Shown one piece after another: positions 1-8,978 of a stretch of DNA of 64,000 bases (positions are counted from its first letter, which is position 1; each line of letters begins with the position of its first letter). Position numbers and translations under genes: made by a program. The stretch comes from Devosia rhizoryzae (GTDB lineage: Bacteria > Pseudomonadota > Alphaproteobacteria > Rhizobiales > Devosiaceae): contig NZ_CP068046.1 of NCBI RefSeq assembly GCF_016698665.1, positions 682,001 to 746,000 on the forward strand, read 5' to 3'. The notes under the pieces are model-generated. The model was not told where the DNA came from. It was given only the letters and a program-made list of their open reading frames with translations, and did no database searches.

Positions 1-5
1 CGATA

Positions 6-320
6 ATGTTCGCCGTCGTCCTGAGCATGACCCTGCACCATGGCACCATGGCCGTCGCAGCCGAACAGCCCACCGGTCATGCCTACTCCATGGCGGGACA
101 CCACGGCGCCGAGGAATGCGTCGGGGTATGCGGCGACGCCCACGAGCTCCTTGTCTGCTGCGGCATGGGTCTTTGCCTGTCGGGGCTTCCCGCCGCTCCC
201 CACACCACGGTTCCGATCGAGCTGCAGGCGAATTACGCCTCCGAACCTCGAACCATCGAACCCCGCCGGTCGACCGACCGCATAGACCGACCGCCGAAGT
301 CCCTTGATCGAGCTGCCTGA
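6..320 (+). CDS. His/Cys-rich exported miniprotein, start uncertain
   Basis: Small protein of about 104 residues, not a family I can name. The reading frame is open to the left edge, so the true start may lie outside the window. After a short hydrophobic N-terminus it carries HH (about 32-33), C38, C42, H46, CC (51-52) and C57. The same order of HH, C, H, CC and C with similar spacing recurs in the protein at 11601-11960. It is followed 29 bases later by a DUF305 gene, which suggests co-transcription in a copper-handling block. Metal binding in the periplasm is inferred from composition and context only. The C-terminal third is low-complexity and Arg-rich. Confidence 0.5.
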   Translation: MFAVVLSMTLHHGTMAVAAEQPTGHAYSMAGHHGAEECVGVCGDAHELLVCCGMGLCLSGLPAAPHTTVPIELQANYASEPRTIEPRRSTDRIDRPPKSLDRAA

Positions 321-349
321 AAACCCTCAACTCGTTTAGGAACAAACAA

Positions 350-811
350 ATGAACATCAAGACCACTCTCCTCGCCGGCGTCGTTCTGGTCGCCACCTCC
401 GCCTCCGCCTTCGCCCAGGATGCGATGGCCGGCCACAACATGGCAGCGATGGGCGGAGACGCCGCGATGGGCGCCGAGCTGCCCGACATCTGCAAGTCTG
501 CCGAAGGGATGGCGGGCGACATGTCCATGGAAATGAACCATGACATGGACCAGGCCCACATGGACCTCATGGCCGGCATGGACGCCACTAACAAGCAGAT
601 GATGGACGCCATGATGGTCGAGGACATCGACGTGGCGTTCGTCTGCGGCATGATCCCGCATCATACCGCGGCCATCAACATGGCCAAGGCCGAGCTCGAG
701 CACGGCGACAATGCCTGGGCCAAGGAGATGGCAACCAAGATCATCGAGGCTCAGGAGCAGGAGATCGCCGAAATGGTCGCCTGGCTCGAAGGCGAAGGCG
801 CCAACGAGTAG
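350..811 (+). CDS. DUF305 family exported protein
   Basis: The 153-residue protein has a clear signal peptide (hydrophobic stretch, then AFAQD at about residues 20-24), a Met/His-rich middle (GHNMAAMGG, MSMEMNHDMDQAHMD) and the DUF305 hallmark MIPHHTAA near residue 103, followed by an amphipathic helix rich in Glu and Gln. DUF305 proteins of the CopM type are periplasmic or exported and several bind copper. The neighbours are a His/Cys-rich miniprotein upstream and a small membrane protein downstream, and a second DUF305 gene lies at 11019. I see no CueR-type site directly upstream, so any copper control would act from further left. Confidence 0.85.
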   Translation: MNIKTTLLAGVVLVATSASAFAQDAMAGHNMAAMGGDAAMGAELPDICKSAEGMAGDMSMEMNHDMDQAHMDLMAGMDATNKQMMDAMMVEDIDVAFVCGMIPHHTAAINMAKAELEHGDNAWAKEMATKIIEAQEQEIAEMVAWLEGEGANE

Positions 812-895
812 TCGGAACCCGGAAGTGCGCCTATGGCGCACTTCCATCCCTAAGGTCGGTAACGCCTGCATAAGACGCCGGTGCTAGAAGCAGGC

Positions 896-1222
896 ATGCT
901 CAACACTCTGAAGACCGCGCTGACGCAGCTCCTGCACCTTAGCCGCGACGCGCTTCATATCCATCTCGGCCTGGGGATATACCTCGTCGCCATGCTACTG
1001 CTGCGTCGCGGCCCCACAAGTTGGTTGCCGTGGCTCGTGCTGTTGGCATTCGAGCTGTTCAACGAGTTGCTCGATACCTGGCACCATGGACAGATCCAGG
1101 TCGATGTGCTCGGAAGCACCAAGGACATCCTGAACACCATGCTGTGGCCGACCTTGCTGCTGATCGCGGCGCGTCTCTGGTGGGTCAAGCGCGGAAGGCC
1201 GTCTACCGACACCGGCCTGTAA
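896..1222 (+). CDS. small membrane protein with HxHxGL motif
   Basis: Unrecognised 108-residue protein with about three hydrophobic segments. ATG at 896 was chosen over the GTG at 881 because a purine-rich stretch precedes it. The first segment begins with H21-x-H23-x-G-L and ends in LLRR. A later segment carries LNTMLWP. Both features recur in the 94-residue protein at 9978, where they read HxHAGL, VLRK and AIIWP. The two therefore look like paralogues in one copper block. Function is unknown. A role linked to copper is inferred only from position beside DUF305 and multicopper oxidase genes. Confidence 0.65.
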   Translation: MLNTLKTALTQLLHLSRDALHIHLGLGIYLVAMLLLRRGPTSWLPWLVLLAFELFNELLDTWHHGQIQVDVLGSTKDILNTMLWPTLLLIAARLWWVKRGRPSTDTGL

Positions 1223-1243
1223 GCGAGCCTTTCGCGAGCTTAC
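1219..1243. terminator. hairpin between convergent genes
   Basis: A 6-bp perfect stem (GTAAGC with GCTTAC) has a partly paired interior. It covers the stop of the small membrane protein and precedes the stop of the convergent oxidase gene at 1276. No strong T-run follows on either side, so termination is only plausible. Confidence 0.3.
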
Positions 1244-1275
1244 GGTGATTTCTCCCTCTCGGTCGCAGCGATCGC

Positions 1276-2694
1276 TCAGATGTAGACCAGTTCTGACATC
1301 ATGCCGGCTGCCATATGGTAGAGGTTGTGGCAGTGGTAGAGCCACCGTCCCGGATTGTCGGCATCGAAGGCCACGGTGACCGTGCCCATGGATGGCACCA
1401 GTACGGTATCCCGAACCGCGCCTGCCAGAGGACGCCCGTCGATCCCGACCACCTGGAAGTGGTGGCCATGCAGGTGCATTGGATGGGCCATCATGGTGTG
1501 GTTCATCAATTTCAGCTCCACCCTTTCTCCGGCCTTCACCTCGAGCGGCTTTCGTCGGGTCCAGTCGCGATCGTCGATCGTCCACGAATACGGCGCCATG
1601 GATCCGGTCAGCATCACGGAAAGGGTACGGTCTGCCACACGTGCCGAAATAGGCTCGCGGGAACGGAGCGCATGTTCGAGTGAGAGATCGACGGCGGCCT
1701 CGAGGTCGTCGACCTCACCGGCCAGTCGCGCTGTCGACGTGCCTGGCGCGGCAAGTATCATACCCGTGCGAGCTCTACCGCCTTCGCGGCGCGCAAGCAC
1801 CGGGACGGTGGCGCCGGCAGGCACTTGCAAGACAATGTCGAGGCGCTGCGCCTGCGCGATCGGGAAACGCGAACCGCTGACCGGTAGGACCTCGTTGCCG
1901 TCGACCGCGACGACTTTGCCGGTATGCGGGCTCAGATCGATCCAGAATGCCGTGGACGCAGCACCGTTGATGATGCGCAGGCGCACTTTGCCATTCCTTT
2001 CGGTCTTTACGATCTGCGGATCGTCGAGCGTTCGGTCGTTGGCGAGAAAGGCGTCGTACTCGACATCGTTGAGGTCCATGGTGCCCGTAGCCATCATCGC
2101 ATCCATGTCCATGGAGCCGCCATGGTCCATGCCCGACATCGCGCCATGATCCATTTCGCGGGCTCGAAGGCCCGCGAGAATTTCTTCGGCGTTTTTGAAG
2201 GAGAAATCGTTCAGCATCACGACGACATCCTGGACGTCGTCCCGCAGCTCCGACGCTGATTTGACGATGAGCGGCGCAGTCAGGAGCGCCTGCTCCTGGA
2301 GCTCATGGTGCGAGTGCATCCAGTGGGTCCCGGGACGGGCGGCGAAGTCGAAGGCGCGCCCTTCACCTGGCGCCAATGGTGTTACGTAACCGGTCTCGGC
2401 GATGCCGTCCGCTTCCGGGGCAGGCACCTGTCCGTGCCAATGAACCGTGGTCGCCTCGGCTAGGTCGTTGACCAGGTCCACGTGGAAGCGGTCGCCTTCG
2501 ACCAGGATGCCGGAATTACCTGCCGTGTCGGTCACACCGAATACTTGGGCGCCGCGACCGGCGACCTCGATGCTCCGGCGACCTACCGTCAGTCTGGTCG
2601 CCGGAACCGCCGCGAAGGGCTTGCTGCCACCAAGGAGAGCAAGGGCAGCGCCTGCTGCCGTCGTTGCAAGGAATGAGCGGCGGTTCATGGTCAT
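1276..2694 (-). CDS. multicopper oxidase, Tat-exported
   Basis: The 472-residue laccase-like protein has a twin-arginine leader (NRRSF, then a hydrophobic run) and all four copper motifs: HWHG at about 85-88, HWMHSH at 124-129, HPMHLH from about 404 and HCHNLYHMAAGM from about 454. These supply the type 1, 2 and 3 copper ligands. Residues 181-207 are a Met/His/Asp-rich insert of the kind that binds Cu(I) in CueO and CopA oxidases. The likely role is periplasmic oxidation of Cu(I). The start is preceded by an AAGGAG ribosome-binding site. A MerR-type promoter lies about 30 bases upstream (2719-2749), so CueR control is likely. It is shorter than classical CopA/PcoA proteins. Confidence 0.92.
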   Translation of the reverse strand: MTMNRRSFLATTAAGAALALLGGSKPFAAVPATRLTVGRRSIEVAGRGAQVFGVTDTAGNSGILVEGDRFHVDLVNDLAEATTVHWHGQVPAPEADGIAETGYVTPLAPGEGRAFDFAARPGTHWMHSHHELQEQALLTAPLIVKSASELRDDVQDVVVMLNDFSFKNAEEILAGLRAREMDHGAMSGMDHGGSMDMDAMMATGTMDLNDVEYDAFLANDRTLDDPQIVKTERNGKVRLRIINGAASTAFWIDLSPHTGKVVAVDGNEVLPVSGSRFPIAQAQRLDIVLQVPAGATVPVLARREGGRARTGMILAAPGTSTARLAGEVDDLEAAVDLSLEHALRSREPISARVADRTLSVMLTGSMAPYSWTIDDRDWTRRKPLEVKAGERVELKLMNHTMMAHPMHLHGHHFQVVGIDGRPLAGAVRDTVLVPSMGTVTVAFDADNPGRWLYHCHNLYHMAAGMMSELVYI

Positions 2695-2718
2695 GGTGGT
2701 CTCCTTGGAAGAATGACC

Positions 2719-2749
2719 ATCGTGCGCCTTGCCACGGTGGCAGGGTCAA
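2719..2749 (-). promoter_or_regulatory. predicted CueR promoter of the multicopper oxidase
   Basis: On the minus strand, TTGACC (2749-2744) is followed by a 19-base spacer and CACGAT (2724-2719). The spacer is centred on the dyad TGCCAC-G-GTGGCA (2730-2742). A long 19-bp spacer with a central dyad is the MerR/CueR promoter architecture. Confidence 0.75.
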
Positions 2750-2782
2750 GCCCTCGCTTGCTTCCGTATAGACCGACGAAGG

Positions 2783-3163
2783 CTAGGGGGAAGCGGCGGA
2801 GCGAGCGGCCTGGCTGGTGCGCTCACGCTCGGGCCAAGTGCTTTTGATGTAGTCGAGGATGGCGATGATCTCGGGCTCGCTCAACGTCGCCCCGAAGGCA
2901 GGCATATCCGTCTCGTAACCGGGAGCGATCGCCGACAGTCCATCCCTGACGATTCGCAACAACTGCTCGTCGGAATGATGCCAGGTGTGGCCGGTGGCGT
3001 CATGCGGCGGCGCCGGAAGCCTGCCGTTCGGCAGCCGCACCATCCAATCCGGTTGGCCCTGCAGCTCTACGCCGTGGCAAGAGGAGCAGTTGTCCACGTA
3101 GAGCGCCTGACCATCCATCTGCTGCGACAAAGTAGGGGTGGCCAGGAAAGCCGCAAGAGCCAT
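2783..3163 (-). CDS. c-type cytochrome
   Basis: The 126-residue protein has a short hydrophobic N-terminus and one haem site, CSSCH at about residues 26-30. A distal methionine is likely in ETDMPAFG, the arrangement of class I cytochrome c in the cytochrome_CBB3/C-type fold. ATG at 3163 was chosen because it follows the stop of the upstream gene (3169) by 5 bases. The frame is open further upstream, but that sequence lies inside the neighbouring gene. It is the last gene of the copZ, beta-propeller, cytochrome operon. Position suggests it accepts electrons from, or supports, copper oxidation in the periplasm, which is inference. Confidence 0.82.
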   Translation of the reverse strand: MALAAFLATPTLSQQMDGQALYVDNCSSCHGVELQGQPDWMVRLPNGRLPAPPHDATGHTWHHSDEQLLRIVRDGLSAIAPGYETDMPAFGATLSEPEIIAILDYIKSTWPERERTSQAARSAASP

Positions 3164-3168
3164 CCATC

Positions 3169-4008
3169 TCACTTCAGGAAGTCTGACCACGATCGGCCAC
3201 CATCGACGCTGGAGAGCAAGCGACTCTCGGCAGTCACGGCGACCAGCAGCTCTGGTTCTGCCGGATCGAACGCCACGTGCAGCAGCACTTGGTCGGGCAG
3301 GGCGGCGACGGGCTCGAGCATCGAGTCCCGGAGAGCGAAGAGGCCTTCGCCCGCGACGAACGCGTAAAGTCGACCTTCGGGGGAGACCTCGACCATGGTC
3401 ACCGGACCGCTCTTCGCGGCGATCGGAGACCACGTGACCCCGGCATCGAGGCTCTCGTGGAGGCCGAGCATCGTCCCCGCATAGAGATGGCCGGGGTCGC
3501 CGTCGGCCGCAGCCAGATCGATCAGGTCGTCGGGGCCCGGGCCGGATAACCTCCAGGTCCGTCCGCCGTCGCTGCTCACCTGGATGCCTCCGTAGGAGCC
3601 GTAGATCACCTCGGCGTCCGCAGGGCTGACAGTCATGGCATGGAAGTCGACGGGTTCGTCGTTGGCGCCATGCGAGAGGTGCGACCACGTAGCTCCTGCC
3701 CCATCGGCACCGATGATGCCGATGTTCCCGCCGACAATCGGATGGCCGCTGGCGAATAGCCTCCCGTCGCGGGAAGCGGTGAAACCCATGAAGTCGTCTG
3801 CCTGCGCGGAAATCATGCGAGCCATGCCGGTGGGATCGACAGCGAAAAGGCCGTCGTGGGTGGCGAGCAGCACGTCTTGGCTTCCGGGGGGCAGCACCAC
3901 ACCATGGATATGTTTGAGCTCGCGGCCAGGAACGGGCGGGACATGCTGGGACGCCGCCACCGCAGCCGTCATCGCCAGGGCAGAGATCGTCGCGGTTGCA
4001 GCTCTCAA
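3169..4008 (-). CDS. exported F510_1955-type beta-propeller protein
   Basis: The 279-residue protein has a signal peptide (residues about 1-20) and repeated Asp-box/BNR-like motifs, such as SSDGGRTWR near 150, SLDAGVTWS near 190 and SSVDGGRSWSD at the end. This is the sialidase-like propeller group often named F510_1955 family glycosylhydrolase. Glycosidase activity is unproven, and such proteins recur beside multicopper oxidases and heavy-metal genes. The start is TTG at 4008 with AGGAG 8 bases upstream. It lies between the CopZ-like gene and the cytochrome c gene on the same strand. Confidence 0.78.
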   Translation of the reverse strand: MRAATATISALAMTAAVAASQHVPPVPGRELKHIHGVVLPPGSQDVLLATHDGLFAVDPTGMARMISAQADDFMGFTASRDGRLFASGHPIVGGNIGIIGADGAGATWSHLSHGANDEPVDFHAMTVSPADAEVIYGSYGGIQVSSDGGRTWRLSGPGPDDLIDLAAADGDPGHLYAGTMLGLHESLDAGVTWSPIAAKSGPVTMVEVSPEGRLYAFVAGEGLFALRDSMLEPVAALPDQVLLHVAFDPAEPELLVAVTAESRLLSSVDGGRSWSDFLK

Positions 4009-4027
4009 TTAGATCTCCTGTGCAAAC

Positions 4028-4047
4028 GGGCGGGCGTAAGCCCGCCC
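4028..4047 (-). terminator. intercistronic hairpin after copZ
   Basis: A perfect 8-bp GC stem (GGGCGGGC with GCCCGCCC) closes a 4-base loop just after the copZ stop. No T-run follows, so it probably attenuates or protects the copZ message rather than ending transcription. Expression of the two downstream genes would then be lower than that of copZ. Confidence 0.5.
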
Positions 4048-4054
4048 AGCCGAG

Positions 4055-4255
4055 TCAAGCCTGAAGCTGACCGGTGTAGCCTGCCTCGTCTATGGCGGCG
4101 GCGAAATCGACCGCTGGCTTGTCGCTGCTAATCTGCACCAGGCGCGTACCGAGATCGATCTTGACCTGCGCAGAGGCGTCGACGCCCTTCACGGCTTTTT
4201 CGACCGTTGCCGCGCAGTGTCCGCAGGTCATGTCATTCACTTGAAAATCGGGCAT
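4055..4255 (-). CDS. copZ: CopZ-like heavy-metal-associated copper chaperone
   Basis: The 66-residue single HMA domain carries the Cu(I) motif MTCGHC near residues 8-13 and the expected beta-alpha-beta-beta-alpha-beta length. CopZ proteins carry Cu(I) in the cytoplasm to P1B ATPases. ATG at 4255 was chosen, and a GTG directly before it at 4258 is an alternative with the same AAGGAG site. It is the first gene after a CueR-type promoter (4286-4316) and leads an operon with a beta-propeller protein and a cytochrome c. The partner ATPase, copA, lies at 6277-8835. Confidence 0.9.
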   Translation of the reverse strand: MPDFQVNDMTCGHCAATVEKAVKGVDASAQVKIDLGTRLVQISSDKPAVDFAAAIDEAGYTGQLQA

Positions 4256-4285
4256 CACGGAAACTCCTTCGTTGTTCCTTCCCCA

Positions 4286-4316
4286 AATGTGGGGTCTCCA
4301 ACGGTAGGAAGGTCAA
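4286..4316 (-). promoter_or_regulatory. predicted CueR promoter of the copZ operon
   Basis: On the minus strand, TTGACC (4316-4311) is followed by 19 bases and CACATT (4291-4286). The spacer holds an imperfect dyad (TTCC-TACCG-TTGGA). It is about 30 bases from the copZ start and shares its pattern with four other sites in the window. Confidence 0.7.
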
Positions 4317-4406
4317 GGGCAACAAGCGATTCTGCTCAAAACGTGTGGCCTCAACCTTCAGCGACGCATGGAGAGCTGCGTCGACGATCGACAAGGGTCT
4401 CTGCGG

Positions 4407-4871
4407 TCAGCCCAGAGATCTATAAGTCTCGGCAGCGCCGATCAGATCCAGATCCTTGCCCTTGGTGCCCGAGATCACCGGAAAAGTTGAATAGACGAGC
4501 TTGATGAATCCGTCGAAGCCCAGCTTCCTCGTTTCCGCGATCACGTGGTCTAGGATTTCCCGTTCGCTGCTCGACAGAGTCACCGAGAGGTCCTCGTCGA
4601 CAAGCTCTATCCTTTCGCGGCGGTTGCCGAACATGGTGTGTTCCTTCCGGACCTCGAACGCTGGGTCCTCGAGAGCCATGTTGTGGATGTCGTCGACATA
4701 CGGACCGTAGTGGTTGAACCTCCACCTGATGTCGGTGATCGGCGCGCCGTGATCCAGGGCTGCCTTCCAATCTGCAAGATAGACCATCTTCGTCAGCCTG
4801 GCCTTGGAAAGCTCGTCCTTGTGCGGATAGTTCTTGGCATAGTATGCCATGACGCTTCGAAGGTCGGCCAT
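4407..4871 (-). CDS. Panacea/SocA-like antitoxin-type protein
   Basis: The 154-residue protein resembles the Panacea (DUF4065, SocA-like) domain: an N-terminal MAYYAKN helix, then KARLTKMVYLADW, then WRFNHYGPYVDDIHN, which match the family's conserved YLAD and YGPY positions. Panacea proteins commonly neutralise unrelated toxins, sometimes with a chaperone-like role in proteolysis. Its start overlaps the stop of the upstream membrane gene in TGATG, so the two are translationally coupled. That membrane gene would be the candidate toxin or client. Toxin-antitoxin function here is inferred from family and arrangement. Confidence 0.72.
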   Translation of the reverse strand: MADLRSVMAYYAKNYPHKDELSKARLTKMVYLADWKAALDHGAPITDIRWRFNHYGPYVDDIHNMALEDPAFEVRKEHTMFGNRRERIELVDEDLSVTLSSSEREILDHVIAETRKLGFDGFIKLVYSTFPVISGTKGKDLDLIGAAETYRSLG

Positions 4872-5701
4872 CAGAACCCCCTCGTCTTCGCGAACCTGAG
4901 TTCGGGTTCGCGGATACGCATGCTCTCGAGGAACCGCGAGGTCTCCTGACCCCAGGCCCCGGTGCAGCGCTCCCTCAGATCCAAGTCATCGAATCGGTGC
5001 GGCGTCTCGCTCTCGAAGACGATAATGGCATTCCTCTCCGAAGTCGCGGGATGTTTCAGGACGTGGGCCGCTATGGAACGCGATTGCATCCGCAAGGCGT
5101 TGGTCACTCCGATCGGCAGCCGCCACGTCTTATTGTTCTGCTCCCGATATCCTGCCAAGTCGGCCTTCGGGTCGGGCAGGTCCGCCACGCTCGCGAACCC
5201 TTCGGCAGAATTCCAGGCGGCCCCGATCACGCCTTGGTTCGCCGGATATACGGTCCGTCCGGGTGCCGCATATTCGGGGCGTTCGGCGTACCGCCCCACC
5301 ATGGTGAACTGGCCTTCCTCGAACCGGTAGACGCTGATGCGGTCGGCGCCGCCGAACTCCAGCTGATCTGCGATCATTCGCAGCTTGGTCGTCCAGAGCT
5401 CGAAATAGTCCTTGCCGAAAGCCGCGACGACACCCTCAAGCCGAGACACCTCATCCTGCAGCCTCTCGCTTCGGGTTTCGAGATCGGGCGCTCCCTTGAG
5501 TCCCATCCAAGTGACCCAGCCGATAAAGATCGTCGCTGCAACTGCAAGGAAACGGAGCCAGGGGTCCTGCTTGCCGTCCGCAACCACGCGGATCAAGTCG
5601 ACCGCGAAAAGCAAGCCGATGGCGGACATGAAAAGTAGGATCGGCAGTCGCCGCCTGTCGAGGAACGCGCCGAAGCGCTGGAATATTCCGCCCGTTTCCA
5701 A
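4871..5701 (-). CDS. membrane protein with coiled coil and GAF-like domain
   Basis: The 276-residue protein has two transmembrane segments (about 18-38 and 48-66), a short coiled coil (about 72-95) and a soluble domain of about 170 residues. The soluble part resembles a GAF-type sensor: ISVYRFEEGQFTMVGRYAE, a GVIGAAW motif near 155 and a strand reading IIVFESETPHRF. I cannot name the family firmly. It is directly coupled to a Panacea-like gene downstream. It could be the toxin of a toxin-antitoxin pair or a ligand-sensing component of a two-gene system. No catalytic motif is visible. The pair interrupts the copper genes. Confidence 0.6.
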   Translation of the reverse strand: METGGIFQRFGAFLDRRRLPILLFMSAIGLLFAVDLIRVVADGKQDPWLRFLAVAATIFIGWVTWMGLKGAPDLETRSERLQDEVSRLEGVVAAFGKDYFELWTTKLRMIADQLEFGGADRISVYRFEEGQFTMVGRYAERPEYAAPGRTVYPANQGVIGAAWNSAEGFASVADLPDPKADLAGYREQNNKTWRLPIGVTNALRMQSRSIAAHVLKHPATSERNAIIVFESETPHRFDDLDLRERCTGAWGQETSRFLESMRIREPELRFAKTRGF

Positions 5702-5818
5702 TCAGAGTCCCTCGACTTATCTCGTCTATCTAAACGAGATTTTCTGGAAATCCGAAATTCTTCGACGTTGTTGGGATCGACTGCCAACAGGATTCAGTCG
5801 ATCCCGGCTGTATGGTGG

Positions 5819-6280
5819 TCAGGCATGGGTCCGGTCGGGCGGGATGTCGGTCACGCCGAACCTCGGCTTGCGCTTCGTGGGCGGCGCGGGGGCTGCCTCG
5901 GCGAAGCCCTCTATGATCGGGCAGTCCGGTCTGCCATCTCCATGGCAGTTGTCCGCGAGGTGGCGCAGCGTCTCGCTCATTGCCTGAAGGGCCTGCGCCT
6001 TCTCGTCGAGGACGCGGATGTGCTCCAGCGCTATGGCCTTGACGTCGGCGCTGGCGCGGGAGCGGTCTCGCCATAATGCAAGTAGGTCGCCCATCTGCTC
6101 CGCGGAGAACCCCAGGTCGCGCGCCCGGCTGATGAAGCGCAGCGCATGGACCTCGTTGTCGGAATAGACCCGGTAACCCGAACCGGTCCGAAGGGGTGCC
6201 GAGATCAGGCCGATCGATTCGTAGTAGCGGATCATCTTGGTCGAGACGCCGCTGGCCTTGGAGGCTTCGCCGATGTTCAT
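5819..6280 (-). CDS. cueR: copper-sensing MerR-family regulator CueR
   Basis: The 153-residue MerR regulator has an N-terminal winged helix ([22 protein letters not shown]), the dimerisation helix, and the Cu(I)-binding loop C112-x7-C120. These are the same cysteine numbers as E. coli CueR. CueR activates promoters with 19-20 bp spacers by distorting the DNA. The gene overlaps the end of copA by 4 bases (ATGA), so it is co-transcribed from the CueR-type promoter at 8866-8896 and would be autoregulated. Five such promoters lie within 12 kb. The C-terminal tail of about 30 residues is longer than in E. coli. Confidence 0.93.
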   Translation of the reverse strand: MNIGEASKASGVSTKMIRYYESIGLISAPLRTGSGYRVYSDNEVHALRFISRARDLGFSAEQMGDLLALWRDRSRASADVKAIALEHIRVLDEKAQALQAMSETLRHLADNCHGDGRPDCPIIEGFAEAAPAPPTKRKPRFGVTDIPPDRTHA

Positions 6281-8835
6281 GATACGGGTTCCACTGGGTT
6301 GAAGGTGATGGTTTCCGCCGCGGGGTGGGACGCGGCAGCGGATGATTGCAAGGGCGGAGCGAACCCCCTGAGGCGCAGGGCATTCCCGAGCACGAAGACG
6401 CTGCTCAACGCCATGGCGCCCGCGGCGAGGACCGGAGAGAGCAAGGTCCCGTTGACTGGATAGAGCAGGCCGGCGGCTACAGGGATCAGGATCACGTTGT
6501 ATCCGAATGCCCAGAACAGGTTCTGCTTGATGTTGCCTATCGTCGCCTGGGAAAGGGCGATCGCGTTGGGAACACCACGCATGTCGCCGGACATCAGCAC
6601 CACGTCGGCGCTCTCGATGGCGATGTCCGTGCCTGTCCCGACCGCCAGGCCCACGTCGGCTTCCGCCAGGGCAGGTGCGTCGTTGATGCCGTCGCCAACG
6701 AAGGCCACGGTGCGACCGCCAGACTTGAGCCTTCGGATGGCCGCGACCTTGCCGTCGGGCAGCACCTCGGCCACGACCTCGTCGATGCCGAGACCGGAGG
6801 CCACGGCGTGGGCGGTCCGGGCATTGTCGCCGGTGATCATCGCGACCTTGAGGCCCAAGTCATGCAGTGCCCGGATGGCTTGGCGCGACGTTCCCTTAAC
6901 AGGATCCGAAACCGCGATGACGGCAGCCAGTTGCCCACTGATCGCCGCGTAAAGCGGGGTCTTGCCCTCATAGCCCAACCGGGACGCTGTCGTGTTGAAG
7001 GCGGCAACATCGATGCCAGCCTTGGTCATGGCACGGTCTGCGCCGATGAGGACCGATCGTCCATCCACATTTCCGATGACGCCGAAACCGGGTTCCGCAG
7101 AGAAGCCGTCGACGGGACCACGCACAAGCCCCTCCGCTTCGGCAGCGGCAACGATGGCATCGGCGATAGGGTGCTCTGACTTCGCCTCGACGCTGGCGAC
7201 GAGACGCAGCACTTCCAGCCGCTCGAACCCGGTGGAGACTTCGATGTCGGTGAGTTCGGGCCGGCCCTCGGTCAGCGTGCCCGTTTTGTCGAGTGCCACC
7301 AACTGAGCCGAACGCAAGGTCTGGAGCGCTTCCCCCTTGCGGAAGAGGATGCCCAGTTCGGCGGCACGACCGGTACCGACCATGATTGAGGTCGGCGTCG
7401 CGAGCCCCATGGCGCAAGGGCAGGCGATGATCAGGACGGCGACCGCATTGACCAAGGCGAAGGTGAGGGCCGGCGACGGGCCGAAAACGAACCATGCGGC
7501 GAAGGTGAGGAGCGCCGCACCGATCACAGCCGGTACGAACCACGCCGTCACCTTGTCCACCATGGCCTGGATCGGCAGCTTCGAGCCCTGTGCGGCTTCC
7601 ACCAGCCGTATGATCTGGGCAAGAACCGTATCGGCCCCGACCTTGGTGGCCGTAAAGCTGAACGCCCCTGTCTTGTTGATAGTGCCGCCGACAACCTCCG
7701 AGCCCGCCGACTTGCGGACAGGCACCGGTTCGCCGGTGATCATCGATTCATCGACATAGGAGTCGCCGTCGATTACCGTGCCATCCACCGGCACGCGGTC
7801 GCCCGGGCGGATCTCGAGGAGATCGCCGGCAACGACTGTCTCCAGAGGCACCTCCGAGGCGACGCCGTTCCTGACCAAACGAGCTGTCTTGGGCTGAAGA
7901 GTGACGAGTCGCTTGATCGCCTGACTGGTGCGCCCCTTCGCCCTCGCCTCCAGGAAGCGCCCGAGCAGGATCAGGGTCACGATCACCGCGGCGGCCTCGA
8001 AATAGACGTTGCGGGTACCTTCAGGCAGCCAGCCGGGAAGGAACGTGGCCACCACCGAGTAAAGCCAGGCGGCGCTGGTGCCCAGGACGACGAGCGAGTT
8101 CATGTCCGGCGCGAGACGGAAAAGGTTGGGAATGCCCTTGCGGAAGAACCGCAGGCCGGGACCGAACAGCGCGGCGGTGGCCAGAGCGAACTGAAAATAG
8201 AGGCTGTTGGCGTGCCCGACATCCATCATGATCCAATCATGAATGGCCGGGATGAAGTGCGACCCCATCTCCATGGCGAAGAGAGGTATGGTCAGCACCG
8301 CGGAAACCGCGAGCGAGTTCCGGAGGCCAACGAGTTCAAGGGCCCGACGGTCCTCCTGCTCCGCGCCGGGTGAAACCGTTGCGCGCTTCACGACATCGTA
8401 GCCGCGAGCGCGTACCGCCTTCTCGAGCTGATTGCGGCTGACGGTGCCCGCTGGATGCGTCACGACGGCCTTTTCGGTGGCGAGATTGACAGACGCCGAT
8501 GTCACCCCGGGCACGGCGGCCAAGGCCTTCTCCACCCTGGACACGCACGAGGCGCAGGTCATGCCCTCGATCTGCAGCTCGGTCGTCTCCGAACGAACAG
8601 CGTAGCCTGCCTTCTCGATGGCCGAGACCACACCCTCCAGATCCGGCGGGCCCGCGAAGTCGACCGTGGCCTTTTCCGTGGCGAGGTTGATTCTGGCCAA
8701 GGCAACGCCCGGCACCGCACGGACGGCCTTCTGCACGCGGGAGACGCACGAGGCGCAGGTCATCCCTTCCACCTGGAAGTCGAGCTTGGCGGCGGCGGTA
8801 CCGACCGGGGTCTGAAGATCGGATGCGAGCGACAT
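6277..8835 (-). CDS. copA: Cu(I)-exporting P1B-type ATPase
   Basis: The 852-residue protein has two N-terminal HMA domains (MTCASC, cysteines at 27/30 and 94/97), the membrane metal site CPC at about 472-474, the actuator TGE near 368, the phosphorylation motif DKTGT at about 516-520, the SEHP loop near 553-556 and a GDGIND hinge. This set defines a P1B-1 copper exporter moving Cu(I) from cytoplasm to periplasm. The length fits two-HMA members. It heads the copA-cueR operon, with a CueR-type promoter about 30 bases upstream, and probably receives copper from CopZ. Confidence 0.96.
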   Translation of the reverse strand: MSLASDLQTPVGTAAAKLDFQVEGMTCASCVSRVQKAVRAVPGVALARINLATEKATVDFAGPPDLEGVVSAIEKAGYAVRSETTELQIEGMTCASCVSRVEKALAAVPGVTSASVNLATEKAVVTHPAGTVSRNQLEKAVRARGYDVVKRATVSPGAEQEDRRALELVGLRNSLAVSAVLTIPLFAMEMGSHFIPAIHDWIMMDVGHANSLYFQFALATAALFGPGLRFFRKGIPNLFRLAPDMNSLVVLGTSAAWLYSVVATFLPGWLPEGTRNVYFEAAAVIVTLILLGRFLEARAKGRTSQAIKRLVTLQPKTARLVRNGVASEVPLETVVAGDLLEIRPGDRVPVDGTVIDGDSYVDESMITGEPVPVRKSAGSEVVGGTINKTGAFSFTATKVGADTVLAQIIRLVEAAQGSKLPIQAMVDKVTAWFVPAVIGAALLTFAAWFVFGPSPALTFALVNAVAVLIIACPCAMGLATPTSIMVGTGRAAELGILFRKGEALQTLRSAQLVALDKTGTLTEGRPELTDIEVSTGFERLEVLRLVASVEAKSEHPIADAIVAAAEAEGLVRGPVDGFSAEPGFGVIGNVDGRSVLIGADRAMTKAGIDVAAFNTTASRLGYEGKTPLYAAISGQLAAVIAVSDPVKGTSRQAIRALHDLGLKVAMITGDNARTAHAVASGLGIDEVVAEVLPDGKVAAIRRLKSGGRTVAFVGDGINDAPALAEADVGLAVGTGTDIAIESADVVLMSGDMRGVPNAIALSQATIGNIKQNLFWAFGYNVILIPVAAGLLYPVNGTLLSPVLAAGAMALSSVFVLGNALRLRGFAPPLQSSAAASHPAAETITFNPVEPVS

Positions 8836-8865
8836 TTCAACAGTCCTTCTGATCGACTGTCGACA

Positions 8866-8896
8866 TAGGTAACCCTTCCAACGATTGGAAGGTCAA
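8866..8896 (-). promoter_or_regulatory. predicted CueR promoter of copA-cueR
   Basis: On the minus strand, TTGACC (8896-8891), a 19-base spacer and TACCTA (8871-8866). The spacer and -35 edge contain a perfect dyad with 8-bp arms, CCTTCCAA-CGA-TTGGAAGG (8874-8892). This is the clearest of the five sites and closely matches the published CueR operator style. Confidence 0.88.
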
Positions 8897-8978
8897 GAGG
8901 CCTTAGGATTAGATACGGCAGGCAGAAGAAGTGAAGGCCCGCCTGAGCGAGCCTTGCTTGAATGATATCGAACCTGGC

